Shown here piece after piece: positions 10,173 through 20,013 of a stretch of DNA of 64,000 nt (position 1 is the first letter of the stretch; each line of letters opens with the position of its first letter). Source of the stretch: an uncultured SAR86 cluster bacterium (GTDB lineage Bacteria > Pseudomonadota > Gammaproteobacteria > Magnimaribacterales > Magnimaribacteraceae); the NCBI GenBank assembly GCA_902537425.1, contig CACBBD010000005.1, forward strand, positions 1-64,000, read 5' to 3'. The notes beneath the pieces are model-generated. The model worked only from the letters and a program-made list of their open reading frames with translations. It was not told the DNA's origin and ran no database searches. A program made the translations under genes and the position numbers.

Positions 10173-12095
10173 TTAGTTTTCTACGACCATTAATAGAGCA
10201 CCATTCTCTAATTGATCGTCCTTCTTAATTAAAACTTTGGTAACCTTACCATCCTCAGAAGCCTTAACTTGATGTTCCATTTTCATAGCCTCTAGAATCA
10301 CGAGGGTATCTCCCTTTTTAACTTTCGAGCCTACCTTAACTTTCAGATCAATAACTTTTCCTGGCATAGGAGCCACTAAACCTCCTGCTTGCTGCTCTGA
10401 GCCTGGTAAAGTAAATCTAGGTAAGATTTTAAATAGTGCATCTCCCCAAGGACCATGGACTACAATACTGTCACTGTCTCTTGTTATCTTTGAAAAGAAC
10501 CTTGAATTATTGACTTCAATATCGATACCTGAAGGAGTCCATTCAATTATTTTTGCAGTTGTTCCATTATTCACTGTAAAAGAACCATCTCTATTTGATC
10601 GGTAAGTAATTTCAATATCTTGATCACGATAATTAAAGGTTATTTTTTGTCCAGGAAGTCGAGAATTCCTCCATCCAGTAGGTATTTCTCTTAAAATAGC
10701 TGCATTCTCTCTATTTTGACCTTGTATCCATAATGAAGCAGCTGATAAAGCATTTTCAAGAGACTCGCCGTCAAGAATTACTGCTCTTTGAGGATTAGTC
10801 TTTTCAATGAAGTCCGAAGTTGTTTTTCCATTTAAAAAGTCTTCTGATCTTAATGAAGCTACTAAAAAATCTCTATTAGTAGTTACTCCACCTATATGCA
10901 AGCTTTCTAGGGCTAAGGCAAGTTTATTTGCGGCATCCATTCTAGTTTTGCCTTTAGTTATGACCTTTGCAAGCATTGGATCGAAATCTGTACCTACTAC
11001 TGATCCTTGTTCAATTCCTGTATCCCACCTTGCATCTATATTGATGTCACTTTCATAAGCAATAAGAGTTCCAGTAGCAGGTAAAAAGTCATTAGAGGGA
11101 TCTTCGGCATATAATCTGGCCTCTATAGAAGAACCTGTCCAAGTAATATCATCTTGAGAATAGCCAAGTTCTTCTCCCCTAGCAATGCGCAGTTGTTCAT
11201 AGACCAAGTCCTTACCTGTAACCTCTTCAGTGACAGGATGCTCAACTTGTAATCTGGTGTTGACTTCTAAAAACCAGAACTCACCAGTCTTATCATCGAC
11301 TAAGAATTCAACAGTGCCTGCGGACTCATATTTAAGCTTTTTAGCAAGCTTAATTGCTGCATCACCCATCGCAGCTCTCATCTCTGTATTAACTCTTGGA
11401 GAAGGAGATTCTTCTATGATCTTTTGATGCCTTCTTTGTATAGAGCATTCTCTTTCTCCAAGGTGGACTACATTTCCTTGAGAATCCCCTAAAATTTGTA
11501 TTTCAATATGCCTAGAAGATGCTACGTATCTTTCTATGAAGACTCGATCATCCCCAAAACCAGTCTTAGCTTCTCTTTGAGCTCCTGCAATAGCTTCTTT
11601 CAGATCTTTTTTATCTTCAACTATACGCATACCTTTTCCACCACCGCCTGCGGCAGCTTTTATAAGAATAGGATAGCCAATAGAGTTTGCTTTTTTAGGA
11701 TCAGTGGTCATTGGCAGAGTAGGGACACCAGCCTTTTCAGCTATATCTTTAGCCTTCAATTTATCTCCCATTGAGGTTATCACTCTTGAATTAGGTCCTA
11801 CCCAAATCAAGCCTTCCTTTTGAACGGCTCTGGCAAATTTTGCATTCTCCGAAAGAAAACCATAACCAGGATGAATTGCTTCAGCACCAGTTAGTTTGGC
11901 AGCATTAATTATTTCGTTACCATTTAGGTAAGAGTCACTTAACTTTATGGCTTGATCTGCCATTCGAACAAATGGCGAATAGGTGTCGGCCTCTGTATAG
12001 ACAGCAACACAAGCAATGCCCATTTCATGAGCAGTTTTAATAATTCTGCAAGCTATTTCGCCTCTATTGGCAATTAATAATTTATGAAAAGTCAT
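10173..12095 (-). CDS. Biotin-dependent acyl-CoA carboxylase alpha subunit (biotin carboxylase + BCCP)
   Basis: LLIANRGEIACRI, ATP-grasp AAAGGGGKGMR, biotinyl motif LEAMKMEH. Confidence 0.93.
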   Translation of the reverse strand: MTFHKLLIANRGEIACRIIKTAHEMGIACVAVYTEADTYSPFVRMADQAIKLSDSYLNGNEIINAAKLTGAEAIHPGYGFLSENAKFARAVQKEGLIWVGPNSRVITSMGDKLKAKDIAEKAGVPTLPMTTDPKKANSIGYPILIKAAAGGGGKGMRIVEDKKDLKEAIAGAQREAKTGFGDDRVFIERYVASSRHIEIQILGDSQGNVVHLGERECSIQRRHQKIIEESPSPRVNTEMRAAMGDAAIKLAKKLKYESAGTVEFLVDDKTGEFWFLEVNTRLQVEHPVTEEVTGKDLVYEQLRIARGEELGYSQDDITWTGSSIEARLYAEDPSNDFLPATGTLIAYESDINIDARWDTGIEQGSVVGTDFDPMLAKVITKGKTRMDAANKLALALESLHIGGVTTNRDFLVASLRSEDFLNGKTTSDFIEKTNPQRAVILDGESLENALSAASLWIQGQNRENAAILREIPTGWRNSRLPGQKITFNYRDQDIEITYRSNRDGSFTVNNGTTAKIIEWTPSGIDIEVNNSRFFSKITRDSDSIVVHGPWGDALFKILPRFTLPGSEQQAGGLVAPMPGKVIDLKVKVGSKVKKGDTLVILEAMKMEHQVKASEDGKVTKVLIKKDDQLENGALLMVVEN

Positions 12096-13747
12096 AGTCT
12101 GTATACTCCATATCCAGGTGAACCCTCGATATTTCTTCCATTAACCAAAGATAGACACATTCCCAGCACTGTTCGTGTATCTCTAGGGTCAATAATCCCA
12201 TCATCACTAATCGCACCAGTTGCTCTTAGGGCAAGTGAACCTTCCTCTTGAGCCTTTTCAGCAAATGCAACCATTTTGGCGTCTTCTTTTTCGTCAAATT
12301 TTTCTCCCGTTCGTGCAGCTCTAGCTCTACGAACTATCGACATTACTCCTGCGATTTGCTGAGGGCCCATAACTGCAACCTTTGCTGTCGGCCATAAAAA
12401 AGTAAATTTATTATCATAAGCTCTACCAGACATTGCATAAGTTCCTGCCCCGTAACTTGCACCTAAGATAATAGTGAGATGTGGAACGGTCGAATTCGAA
12501 ACAGAATTCAAAAATTGCGCTCCTCTTTTAATTTGACCAGCTTGTTCATAGTCTTTTCCTACAACAAAACCAGTTATGTTGTGCAGAAAGATAATGGGTA
12601 TGTCTATTTGATTACATAACTGAACAAATTGACCACCCTTAGCAGCTGTATCTGGAAAAATAGGCCCATTATTACCCAATATACCAACTGTATATCCATG
12701 AATAGTTGCGAAACCACATATTAGAGTGGGCCCAAATAGAGGTTTAAATTCTTCAAATCTTGAGCCGTCAGTAATACGTCCAATAACCTCCCTAACATCA
12801 AGAGGTCTTTTTAAATCTGGGTCCACTAACCCTAGAAGATCTTCGGTATCTAGAATTGGATCATCAGCTTTCATAGAAGGTTCTTTACCTTCTTTCCTCC
12901 AATTTAAGTGAGACACAACCTCTCTTCCTATCCTAAGAGCATCCATTTCATCTTCAGCAAGATAATCAGCTAACCCTGAAACTTCGGCATGCATTTGCCC
13001 TCCACCAAGAGTTTCATCATCAGATTCTTCTCCTGTAGCCATTTTTACAAGTGGCGGACCTCCAAGGAATACTTTAGATTGCTTTTTGATGAAGATATTG
13101 TAATCAGACATACCAGGTTGATAGGCCCCTCCAGCCGTAGAAGATCCAAAAACAATTGATATAGTTGGGATTCTTAATTTTGATAGTTCTGTAACTTCAT
13201 AGAAAGTTCTTCCTGATTCGGCAAAGTGACCAGCACCCAGTATAGTTCCAGCTGCACCTTTTTTACCTTTGCCACCTCCCATTCTCAAATCACCACCAGC
13301 AGACTCCACAAATTGAACATAAGGAATTTTGTTCACCCTCGAAATTTCCATTGCTCTAGACCATTTTTTTCCTGAAAAAGCATGCATTGCACCAGCCAGA
13401 ACAGTAGGATCATTTGCAAAAATAACTACTTCTGTGCCTGCTACTATTCCAATACCTGCAACCGCACCTCCTCCAATCGGATAATCAGATGCGTAAGCAG
13501 CTAAAGAGCTTATCTCTAAGAAAGGTGTATCAGGATCTAAAAAGTTCGCAATTCTATCTCTAACAGACATTTTGCCTCTAGCAGCAAGTCTCTCGTGGTG
13601 ATGCATTCCTCCACCAAGTTCAACATAATCAAGCAAGTCTTCAATGCCATCTAGTTTTTCCAACATAGCATTTTTATATTGATGAAATTCTTCAGATCTA
13701 TTGTCGATCTTAGTTTCCAGGGCGGGTGCTAAAAGGGTATTTTTCAT
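12092..13747 (-). CDS. Acyl-CoA carboxylase beta subunit (carboxyltransferase; MCC/GCC-like)
   Basis: Carboxyltransferase motifs VFGSSTAGGAYQPGMSDY, GNNGPIFPDTAAKGGQFVQLCNQIDIPIIFLHN; ATGA-type junction with the alpha subunit. Confidence 0.93.
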   Translation of the reverse strand: MKNTLLAPALETKIDNRSEEFHQYKNAMLEKLDGIEDLLDYVELGGGMHHHERLAARGKMSVRDRIANFLDPDTPFLEISSLAAYASDYPIGGGAVAGIGIVAGTEVVIFANDPTVLAGAMHAFSGKKWSRAMEISRVNKIPYVQFVESAGGDLRMGGGKGKKGAAGTILGAGHFAESGRTFYEVTELSKLRIPTISIVFGSSTAGGAYQPGMSDYNIFIKKQSKVFLGGPPLVKMATGEESDDETLGGGQMHAEVSGLADYLAEDEMDALRIGREVVSHLNWRKEGKEPSMKADDPILDTEDLLGLVDPDLKRPLDVREVIGRITDGSRFEEFKPLFGPTLICGFATIHGYTVGILGNNGPIFPDTAAKGGQFVQLCNQIDIPIIFLHNITGFVVGKDYEQAGQIKRGAQFLNSVSNSTVPHLTIILGASYGAGTYAMSGRAYDNKFTFLWPTAKVAVMGPQQIAGVMSIVRRARAARTGEKFDEKEDAKMVAFAEKAQEEGSLALRATGAISDDGIIDPRDTRTVLGMCLSLVNGRNIEGSPGYGVYRL

Positions 13748-14135
13748 ATCTTGACTGTATAATGCTCTCCAAAGCGCTATTTTAAAAATCGTCCAAAAAT
13801 GGGTTACCGAATATTAACAATTGAGAGTTAGTAACAAAAGGATATTTTTAGAAAATTACTTATGCAAGCCAATCGTTTCCATATAGGTATGGTGATGGAA
13901 GAGATCAATAGAAATTCTTTTGACTCCGATTTATTAAATGAATCAAAAAAGAAAGCTAAGGGCATTGAACAGATTAGTTTTGCTTACTATATTATCCTTA
14001 GAGCTGAAAAGATTGCGTCAAAAGAGGAATTTCCTCTTAGAAAATTTTGAATTTATTGAATATATAAAATCCTTATTTCAATTAAAAAATTATAAGAATT
14101 TATATATACTCAATAGAAGTGCTTGGAGAGAATTT

Positions 14136-15740
14136 ATGAGTAATACTATTGAGATAAAAGAATTTGATGCTGTAATAATTGGAGCTGGATTTGCAGGAAT
14201 CTATCAACTTCTAAAACTTAGAAGACTCGGATTAAATGCAGTTATTTTAGAAAAGGCCGATCAGGTAGGTGGAACCTGGCACTGGAATAGATATCCTGGC
14301 GCAAGATGTGATATACCATCCCTTGAATATTCATATCAATTTGATGAAAACTTGCAACAAGAATGGAATTGGACTGAGAAGTATTCGGCACAACCGGAGA
14401 TACTAGAATATTTAAATCATGTTACGGATAGGTTTGAGCTAAGAGATGGTATTAAGTTTGAAGAAGAGGTGCAGACCGCTAAATTCAATGAAGATAATTT
14501 AAAGTGGACTGTTACAACTAGTAAAGCTAAATACCAAACAAAATTCTGTATTTTTGCTACTGGTTGTCTGTCTGTTCCTAATAAACCTAACTTTGAGGGT
14601 ATAGAAAACTTTGATGGAGAATTGCTTCAGACATCAAATTGGCCTCACGAAGAACAAGACTTTAGTGGTAAAAAGGTTGCAATTATCGGAACAGGATCTT
14701 CTGCCATACAGTCGATACCTATAATCGCAAATCAAGCTGAAGAACTATATGTTTTTCAAAGAACACCTAATTATTCAATCCCTTCTAATAACGGACCTAT
14801 GGATAAGGATATAGAGAAGGAAATTAAATCAAGATATTCAGAATTCAGAAAAGAAAATTACTCGAATGGATTTGGTATTGCAGGTATTTCAGATGAATCT
14901 TTAATTTCTGAAACTGAGCTTGAAGAGGTGCACCAACAACTTGAAGAAAATTGGCAAAGCGCAGGTCTCGGATTTTTTGGAGGATATGCGGACATCCCTA
15001 TAGATAAAGACGCGAATAAAGTAGCCGCCGATTTTGTACGAAATAAGATTAAGCAAATTGTGAAAGATCCTGACACTGCCTCTTTGCTTTGCCCTGATTA
15101 TCATATTGGTGGTAAGAGACTATGTGTAGACACAGGTTATTTTGAAACATTCAATAGAGAAAATGTTTATTTAATAGATCTCAATGCAAATCCAATAGAG
15201 AAAATCAGCTCAAATTCAATTGAAGCAGATAAAAAATATGAAATAGATACTTTGATATTAGCGACTGGCTTTGATGCCATGACGGGTGCGCTTACAAATA
15301 TTGATATTAGCGGAAGAGGAAATATCAAATTAAAAGACCAGTGGGAGCAGGGTGCCAAATCTTATTTAGGAATAGGTATCTCAAATTTTCCAAATCTATT
15401 CACAGTTACAGGTCCGGGTAGTCCGTCTGTCTTATCAAATATGATGCCTTCAATCGAGCAGCACGTTAACTGGATAACTGATTGTATAGATTGGATGATT
15501 CAAAATGATAAAGCTGTTATTGAATCTTCTGAAACAGCCGAAGAAGAATGGATGGCTTTGGTAAATGAAATAGCAGATATGACAGTATTTACGGATACTA
15601 AGTCTTGGTATAACGGATCCAACATTGAAAAAAAGGCGAAGGCATTTTTGCCTTTTATCGGAGTGCCTGTTTACACGGAAATGATCGAGGAAGTAGTCAA
15701 TGAAGGCTATAAGGGTTTTATATTTGATAGGATGAACTAA
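14136..15740 (+). CDS. Flavin-containing/Baeyer-Villiger-type monooxygenase
   Basis: Rossmann GAGFAG; GGTWHWNRYPGARCD motif; second GTGSSA Rossmann; variant BVMO fingerprint FDGELLQTSNWP. Start placed at ATG 14136, with GGAGAG upstream, rather than 13938. Confidence 0.88.
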   Translation: MSNTIEIKEFDAVIIGAGFAGIYQLLKLRRLGLNAVILEKADQVGGTWHWNRYPGARCDIPSLEYSYQFDENLQQEWNWTEKYSAQPEILEYLNHVTDRFELRDGIKFEEEVQTAKFNEDNLKWTVTTSKAKYQTKFCIFATGCLSVPNKPNFEGIENFDGELLQTSNWPHEEQDFSGKKVAIIGTGSSAIQSIPIIANQAEELYVFQRTPNYSIPSNNGPMDKDIEKEIKSRYSEFRKENYSNGFGIAGISDESLISETELEEVHQQLEENWQSAGLGFFGGYADIPIDKDANKVAADFVRNKIKQIVKDPDTASLLCPDYHIGGKRLCVDTGYFETFNRENVYLIDLNANPIEKISSNSIEADKKYEIDTLILATGFDAMTGALTNIDISGRGNIKLKDQWEQGAKSYLGIGISNFPNLFTVTGPGSPSVLSNMMPSIEQHVNWITDCIDWMIQNDKAVIESSETAEEEWMALVNEIADMTVFTDTKSWYNGSNIEKKAKAFLPFIGVPVYTEMIEEVVNEGYKGFIFDRMN

Positions 15741-15743
15741 CGA

Positions 15744-15935
15744 CTATACAAAAATATAAGTATTAAGGAGCATTGCTCCACCCATAAATACGAGGCAAGC
15801 GGCCTGAACAATAGTAGGTATCACTACAAACATAACAAGAGGGTTAAAATTCATCTTGTTCATATAGTCTTCTTTTCTCCAGTCTTGATAAGTGCTTTCA
15901 TCAGCCTGTTCTTTCACGATTTTTAATCTTGACAT
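15744..15935 (-). CDS. Small single-TM protein of unknown function
   Basis: 63 aa with C-terminal hydrophobic helix; 3 nt downstream of the cupredoxin gene on the same strand. Confidence 0.6.
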   Translation of the reverse strand: MSRLKIVKEQADESTYQDWRKEDYMNKMNFNPLVMFVVIPTIVQAACLVFMGGAMLLNTYIFV

Positions 15936-15938
15936 AAT

Positions 15939-16382
15939 TTATATCCTTGAAAGATAGTCATCTAACCTTTCTTGATTCATCAAAAAGGTTTTTTTGTAAG
16001 ACTCAGCTTTAGCTCTGATTGAGTTAATATTGGAAGAAGATTCGACTTTTATAACTCCTACCATAGCCATCATATTGTGTGGAGTGCATTGATAGACATA
16101 GACACCTTCTTCAGTCAAAGTGACTTCTATATCTTGATTCATTGCCCCTACCCAAGGCTCAGCTCCTTCTGGAATCATACCCTCTACCGAAGAAGAGTTG
16201 TGAGCTAAGTCAGTTGCGACAAATTTTACAGTGTCACCTTTATTGATGGAAAGAACTGCTGGCTCAAAAACCATCATCCCTTCCTTGCCAGCATTAAGCA
16301 TTTTCACAACATGTTCTTGTGAGAAGGCTGAGAGGGTGTATAGAGTGAGAAATAGTGTAAATGCGAGTTTTTTCATGCTCAC
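15939..16382 (-). CDS. Pseudoazurin-like blue copper protein (cupredoxin)
   Basis: Signal peptide; type-1 Cu ligands DLAHNSS ... YVYQCTPHNMMAM. Confidence 0.88.
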   Translation of the reverse strand: MSMKKLAFTLFLTLYTLSAFSQEHVVKMLNAGKEGMMVFEPAVLSINKGDTVKFVATDLAHNSSSVEGMIPEGAEPWVGAMNQDIEVTLTEEGVYVYQCTPHNMMAMVGVIKVESSSNINSIRAKAESYKKTFLMNQERLDDYLSRI

Positions 16383-16419
16383 ATTATATACTAAACTTAT
16401 TAGTATGTATAAGTCATAT

Positions 16420-17589
16420 TTATACTATATCGAAAGTTAAACCAGCTTTTTTAATGAGCCTATCAATTAACTTTTCACCCATAGATGGTGCAGGAGTATA
16501 AATGCCACCTGCAAGATCTGGACATTCTTGAACAAGGCACAGGGCACTTTCAGCAATCATTTTTGATGTTGACCCATAACCTGGATCCATATCTCCAGTA
16601 ACTCTAGCCTCTATTGATTTTTCCTCAAGATCTGCAAAAAACAAGATATCATAGTTTCCTTTCTCTCTAGACTCCTTTGATGGCCCCTCACCGGGTTGAG
16701 GTAGATTATCACCACCCATTGGATTTCCTGAAGACATTGCTTTAGCCATCTGTTCTCCTTCATCACCTTCTCCAGCGATCATCATCTCGTCATAGCAAAA
16801 ATCTTCGCCATATGCCTGATCCAACAACGCATTTGATCTGTGTATATTTTTGGTATTGATCGGAGCCATGACAAATGGTGACAACCACATATTCATTTTT
16901 TCATCTAACAGAGGCTTTGAATCATCAAGCTGTGATGGCCCTTCAAATCCCTCTGTTAATGAAAAGGGATTTGCAAGTACTTTTATTAGTTCAGGTTTTT
17001 CTTTGAGAGTTGACATGGTCGCTCCTAGAGAGGCAATTGTTCCTCCGGAAAACTCTCCGTTCATCGCTTTAACTCTTCCTCTAACATGTGGAGCTGGTTT
17101 TCCAAACTTCTCCTTCGCAGCGTTTTGCACAAAATAGACCCCCAAATCAAAAGGAATGCTGTCAAAGCCGCACGAAAATACAATTCTTGCTCCAGATTTT
17201 TGGGCAGTTTCTTTATGAGCATTAATCATTTCATACATCCAACCGGGCTCTCCTGTTAGATCAACATAATCAGTGCCATTTCTAGCACATGACTCAACCA
17301 ATTTTGAGCCATAAAGCTGATAGGGACCTACCGTGGTTAATATACATCTCGCTGATCTTGTCATCTTATCCAAAGAATAAAGATTTGAACTATCCACTTC
17401 TAATATTGATATGTCTTCATTGAGTCTTAAGTCTTTTTTTACCTCGAGAAGCTTCTCAATATTTCTACCGGCAATTGCATATTTTATGGAATTATCATTT
17501 CCATACTGATAATGCATATATTCTGCTACTAATTTACCGGTATAACCACTTGCCCCAAAAATTACTACATCAAATTCTCTATCAGACAT
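16420..17589 (-). CDS. Saccharopine dehydrogenase/trans-acting enoyl reductase family protein
   Basis: FDVVIFGASGYTGKLVAEYM NAD-binding start; TVGPYQLYGSKLVESCARNGTDYVDLTGEPGW. Confidence 0.85.
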   Translation of the reverse strand: MSDREFDVVIFGASGYTGKLVAEYMHYQYGNDNSIKYAIAGRNIEKLLEVKKDLRLNEDISILEVDSSNLYSLDKMTRSARCILTTVGPYQLYGSKLVESCARNGTDYVDLTGEPGWMYEMINAHKETAQKSGARIVFSCGFDSIPFDLGVYFVQNAAKEKFGKPAPHVRGRVKAMNGEFSGGTIASLGATMSTLKEKPELIKVLANPFSLTEGFEGPSQLDDSKPLLDEKMNMWLSPFVMAPINTKNIHRSNALLDQAYGEDFCYDEMMIAGEGDEGEQMAKAMSSGNPMGGDNLPQPGEGPSKESREKGNYDILFFADLEEKSIEARVTGDMDPGYGSTSKMIAESALCLVQECPDLAGGIYTPAPSMGEKLIDRLIKKAGLTFDIV

Positions 17590-17676
17590 TTTTTCTCCCT
17601 TATTCTGTGAATAAAACCATTTTACATGACATAATCTATGGATAAATACATAGGTTGCTTATCAATAGGATTAAAC

Positions 17677-18099
17677 ATGAAATATCTACACACAATGTTA
17701 AGAATAAAGGACGAAGAAACTTCTTTAAAATTTTTTGTTGATGCTCTGGGTCTTAAAGAAATAAGAAGAATTCCTGTTGAAGAGGGCAGATTTACGCTTT
17801 TCTTTTTGGCAGCAGAGGGAGATGAAGATTCTCAGATAGAACTTACTTATAATTGGGATGGTGATGATCTAGGTGAAGGATCCAGAAACTTTGGACATTT
17901 AGCTTACCAAGTAGAAAATATCTATGATGTTTGTCAAAGACTTCAAGAAAAAGGAGTAGAAATAAATAGACCTCCGAGAGATGGAAGGATGGCTTTTGTT
18001 AAATCACCAGATAATATTTCTATTGAAATATTACAAAAGGGAGATGCACTTGAGCCAATTGAGCCCTGGCTATCTATGGAAAATATTGGAACTTGGTAA
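17677..18099 (+). CDS. gloA: Glyoxalase I-like VOC family protein
   Basis: MLRIKDEETSLKFFVDALGL...IELTYNW...GHLAYQVENI...FVKSPDNISIEIL; start chosen at internal ATG 17677. Confidence 0.8.
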   Translation: MKYLHTMLRIKDEETSLKFFVDALGLKEIRRIPVEEGRFTLFFLAAEGDEDSQIELTYNWDGDDLGEGSRNFGHLAYQVENIYDVCQRLQEKGVEINRPPRDGRMAFVKSPDNISIEILQKGDALEPIEPWLSMENIGTW

Positions 18100-18120
18100 A
18101 ATTGAAGGATTATTTGAACT

Positions 18121-19137
18121 ATGAATAAATATATTGCCTTGTTGATTTCATTTTTTCTTTTCGGCACTTTGCATTCAAAGGATTATGAATTTGAGAGAGG
18201 TATGGGAAATTTAATAGGCAAAGAAACTTGGTCCAGATGTTCTGAAAAGTTAGCATCCAAAGAGGCAAAAGAGTATGAGCTTTCGTATGAAAGATCAACC
18301 ACAATGCCAAAGTCTCCATTTGCAGGAGAATACGAACCTAAGTTTCTTCCCCCAGTAGGATTAGCGGGATCAAAGCAAATTTATAATATGGATGTCTTAA
18401 ATGAAAACGTTAATGATGGTAATCAAGGAACTCAGATGGATGCCTTTGGTCATTTTTCTCATACTCAAGAAAAATGGGATGGAGAGTCTGATCTAAAGGC
18501 AGAAGATGCGAAATATTTTGGAGGTTTCACTCAAAAGGAAGTTAAACCTTCACCTGATTCGCCTCTATTAAAGCTCGGAATGGAAACTGTTCCACCCATC
18601 ATTACTAGCGCGATTTTATTAGATGTAAGGAAGCATATATTTAAAGGTAAATCTATGGAAGCAGGCCAATATGTAACTGTAGAACATCTCAAAAAGACTA
18701 TTGAATTGTCTGGTTTGTCTGAGAGAGGATTAAAGCCTGGTGATGTGGTGCTTATAAACACCGGATGGAGTGATCATTATGAAGACCCCGATATATCCAA
18801 AATTTATTATTCTTATGCTCCGGGTATTTCGTACGAAACTGCCAAGTTCTTGGGAACCAAGAAAGTTGTCGCAGTTGGTTTAGATACTCCTTTTGTAGAT
18901 GCGGTGCCAAACCCTAATTCAGAGAAAATCTTTAAGATGCCTGGAGGAATGCCTGACGGATTAGGCTTTCCAGTTCATCATTACTTTCTTACTCAAGTAG
19001 GTATTTATACCTTAGAAAACTTGAAACTAAATAATTTAGCCAAAGATTCAGTTATAGAATCTTGCATTATGATTCTACCTTTACTTTCAAGAGGGAGCGC
19101 AGCATCACCAATAAGGCCTGTCGCCATAGGTGGGTAA
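18121..19137 (+). CDS. Cyclase family protein (kynurenine-formamidase-like fold), exported
   Basis: Signal peptide; QMDAFGHFSH metal-binding-type motif; GLKPGDVVLINTGWSDHY; SEKIFKMPGG. Confidence 0.8.
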   Translation: MNKYIALLISFFLFGTLHSKDYEFERGMGNLIGKETWSRCSEKLASKEAKEYELSYERSTTMPKSPFAGEYEPKFLPPVGLAGSKQIYNMDVLNENVNDGNQGTQMDAFGHFSHTQEKWDGESDLKAEDAKYFGGFTQKEVKPSPDSPLLKLGMETVPPIITSAILLDVRKHIFKGKSMEAGQYVTVEHLKKTIELSGLSERGLKPGDVVLINTGWSDHYEDPDISKIYYSYAPGISYETAKFLGTKKVVAVGLDTPFVDAVPNPNSEKIFKMPGGMPDGLGFPVHHYFLTQVGIYTLENLKLNNLAKDSVIESCIMILPLLSRGSAASPIRPVAIGG

Positions 19138-19194
19138 ATTTATCAAATGATTATTTAATGGATCAGGAGTTATAAAAAACTAGGGAGAATTTTT

Positions 19195-20013
19195 GTGAGA
19201 TTTTTAAGATTATTATTTTTTGGGGCTCTTTTAATTTTTCAATCGATACTCCTCTCTGAGATTATTCCAATTGGTCCCAATGGAAAGCCTGATTTAAATG
19301 GAGTATGGCAAGTAATGAATAGGGCTAATTTTAATTTGGAAGCTCACTCAGCTTCGGCAGCTATGCATCTTATCGAAGGACCTGTAGTTCCTATACCGCA
19401 TCCAGATATTCTTGCATTAGGGGCAGTGGGATCTGTGCCAGGTGGATTAAGCGTCATAGTTGGGAATAAAATACCTTACAAAAGAGATGCTTTGAGAAAA
19501 AGAGATGAAAATCGAAATGATTGGTTAAATAGAGATCCTGAAATCAAATGTTATTTACCTGGAGTACCCAGAGCAACTTACATGCCCTATGCCTTCCAAA
19601 TATTCCATAGTGAGGAAGCCGTCTTTTTTGCTTACGAATACGCAGGTGCTACAAGAAATATATATCTGCAAGATCCTGGAGAGCCACCAGTAGACTCTTG
19701 GATGGGACAATCTTGGGGGTATTGGGAAGAAAATACTTTTGTCATAGAAGCTACTGGGTTTAATGATCAAACCTGGTTTGATAGGTCAGGAAATTACCAT
19801 TCAGATAAACTTAAGGTTACAGAAAGATATACCCTTTTAAATGAGCATTTGATGGACTATGAAGCTATGATTGAAGATGAAGAGGTTTTTACAAGACCAT
19901 GGAAAATACAGATGAAGCTATATAAAAAAGTAGGGGATGATGCGCAATTACAACAATTTAAATGCGTTGAATTTGTTGAAGAGTTAATTTATGGAGAGTG
20001 GCGTGCAAAATAA
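19195..20013 (+). CDS. Exported conserved protein of unknown function (PDLNGVW family)
   Basis: Signal peptide then GPNGKPDLNGVWQ and WGYWEENTFVIEATGFND, shared in form with the next ORF. Confidence 0.65.
   Translation: MRFLRLLFFGALLIFQSILLSEIIPIGPNGKPDLNGVWQVMNRANFNLEAHSASAAMHLIEGPVVPIPHPDILALGAVGSVPGGLSVIVGNKIPYKRDALRKRDENRNDWLNRDPEIKCYLPGVPRATYMPYAFQIFHSEEAVFFAYEYAGATRNIYLQDPGEPPVDSWMGQSWGYWEENTFVIEATGFNDQTWFDRSGNYHSDKLKVTERYTLLNEHLMDYEAMIEDEEVFTRPWKIQMKLYKKVGDDAQLQQFKCVEFVEELIYGEWRAK

Noticed and set aside
10807-11774. + strand ORFs antisense to the biotin carboxylase gene
   Set aside because: Shadow ORFs of a strongly conserved gene.
13862-14050. ORFs at 13862-14050 and the 5' extension of the monooxygenase ORF from 13938
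   Set aside because: No motif; the conserved monooxygenase sequence begins just after ATG 14136, which has a GGAGAG upstream. The upstream sequence is more likely leader DNA.
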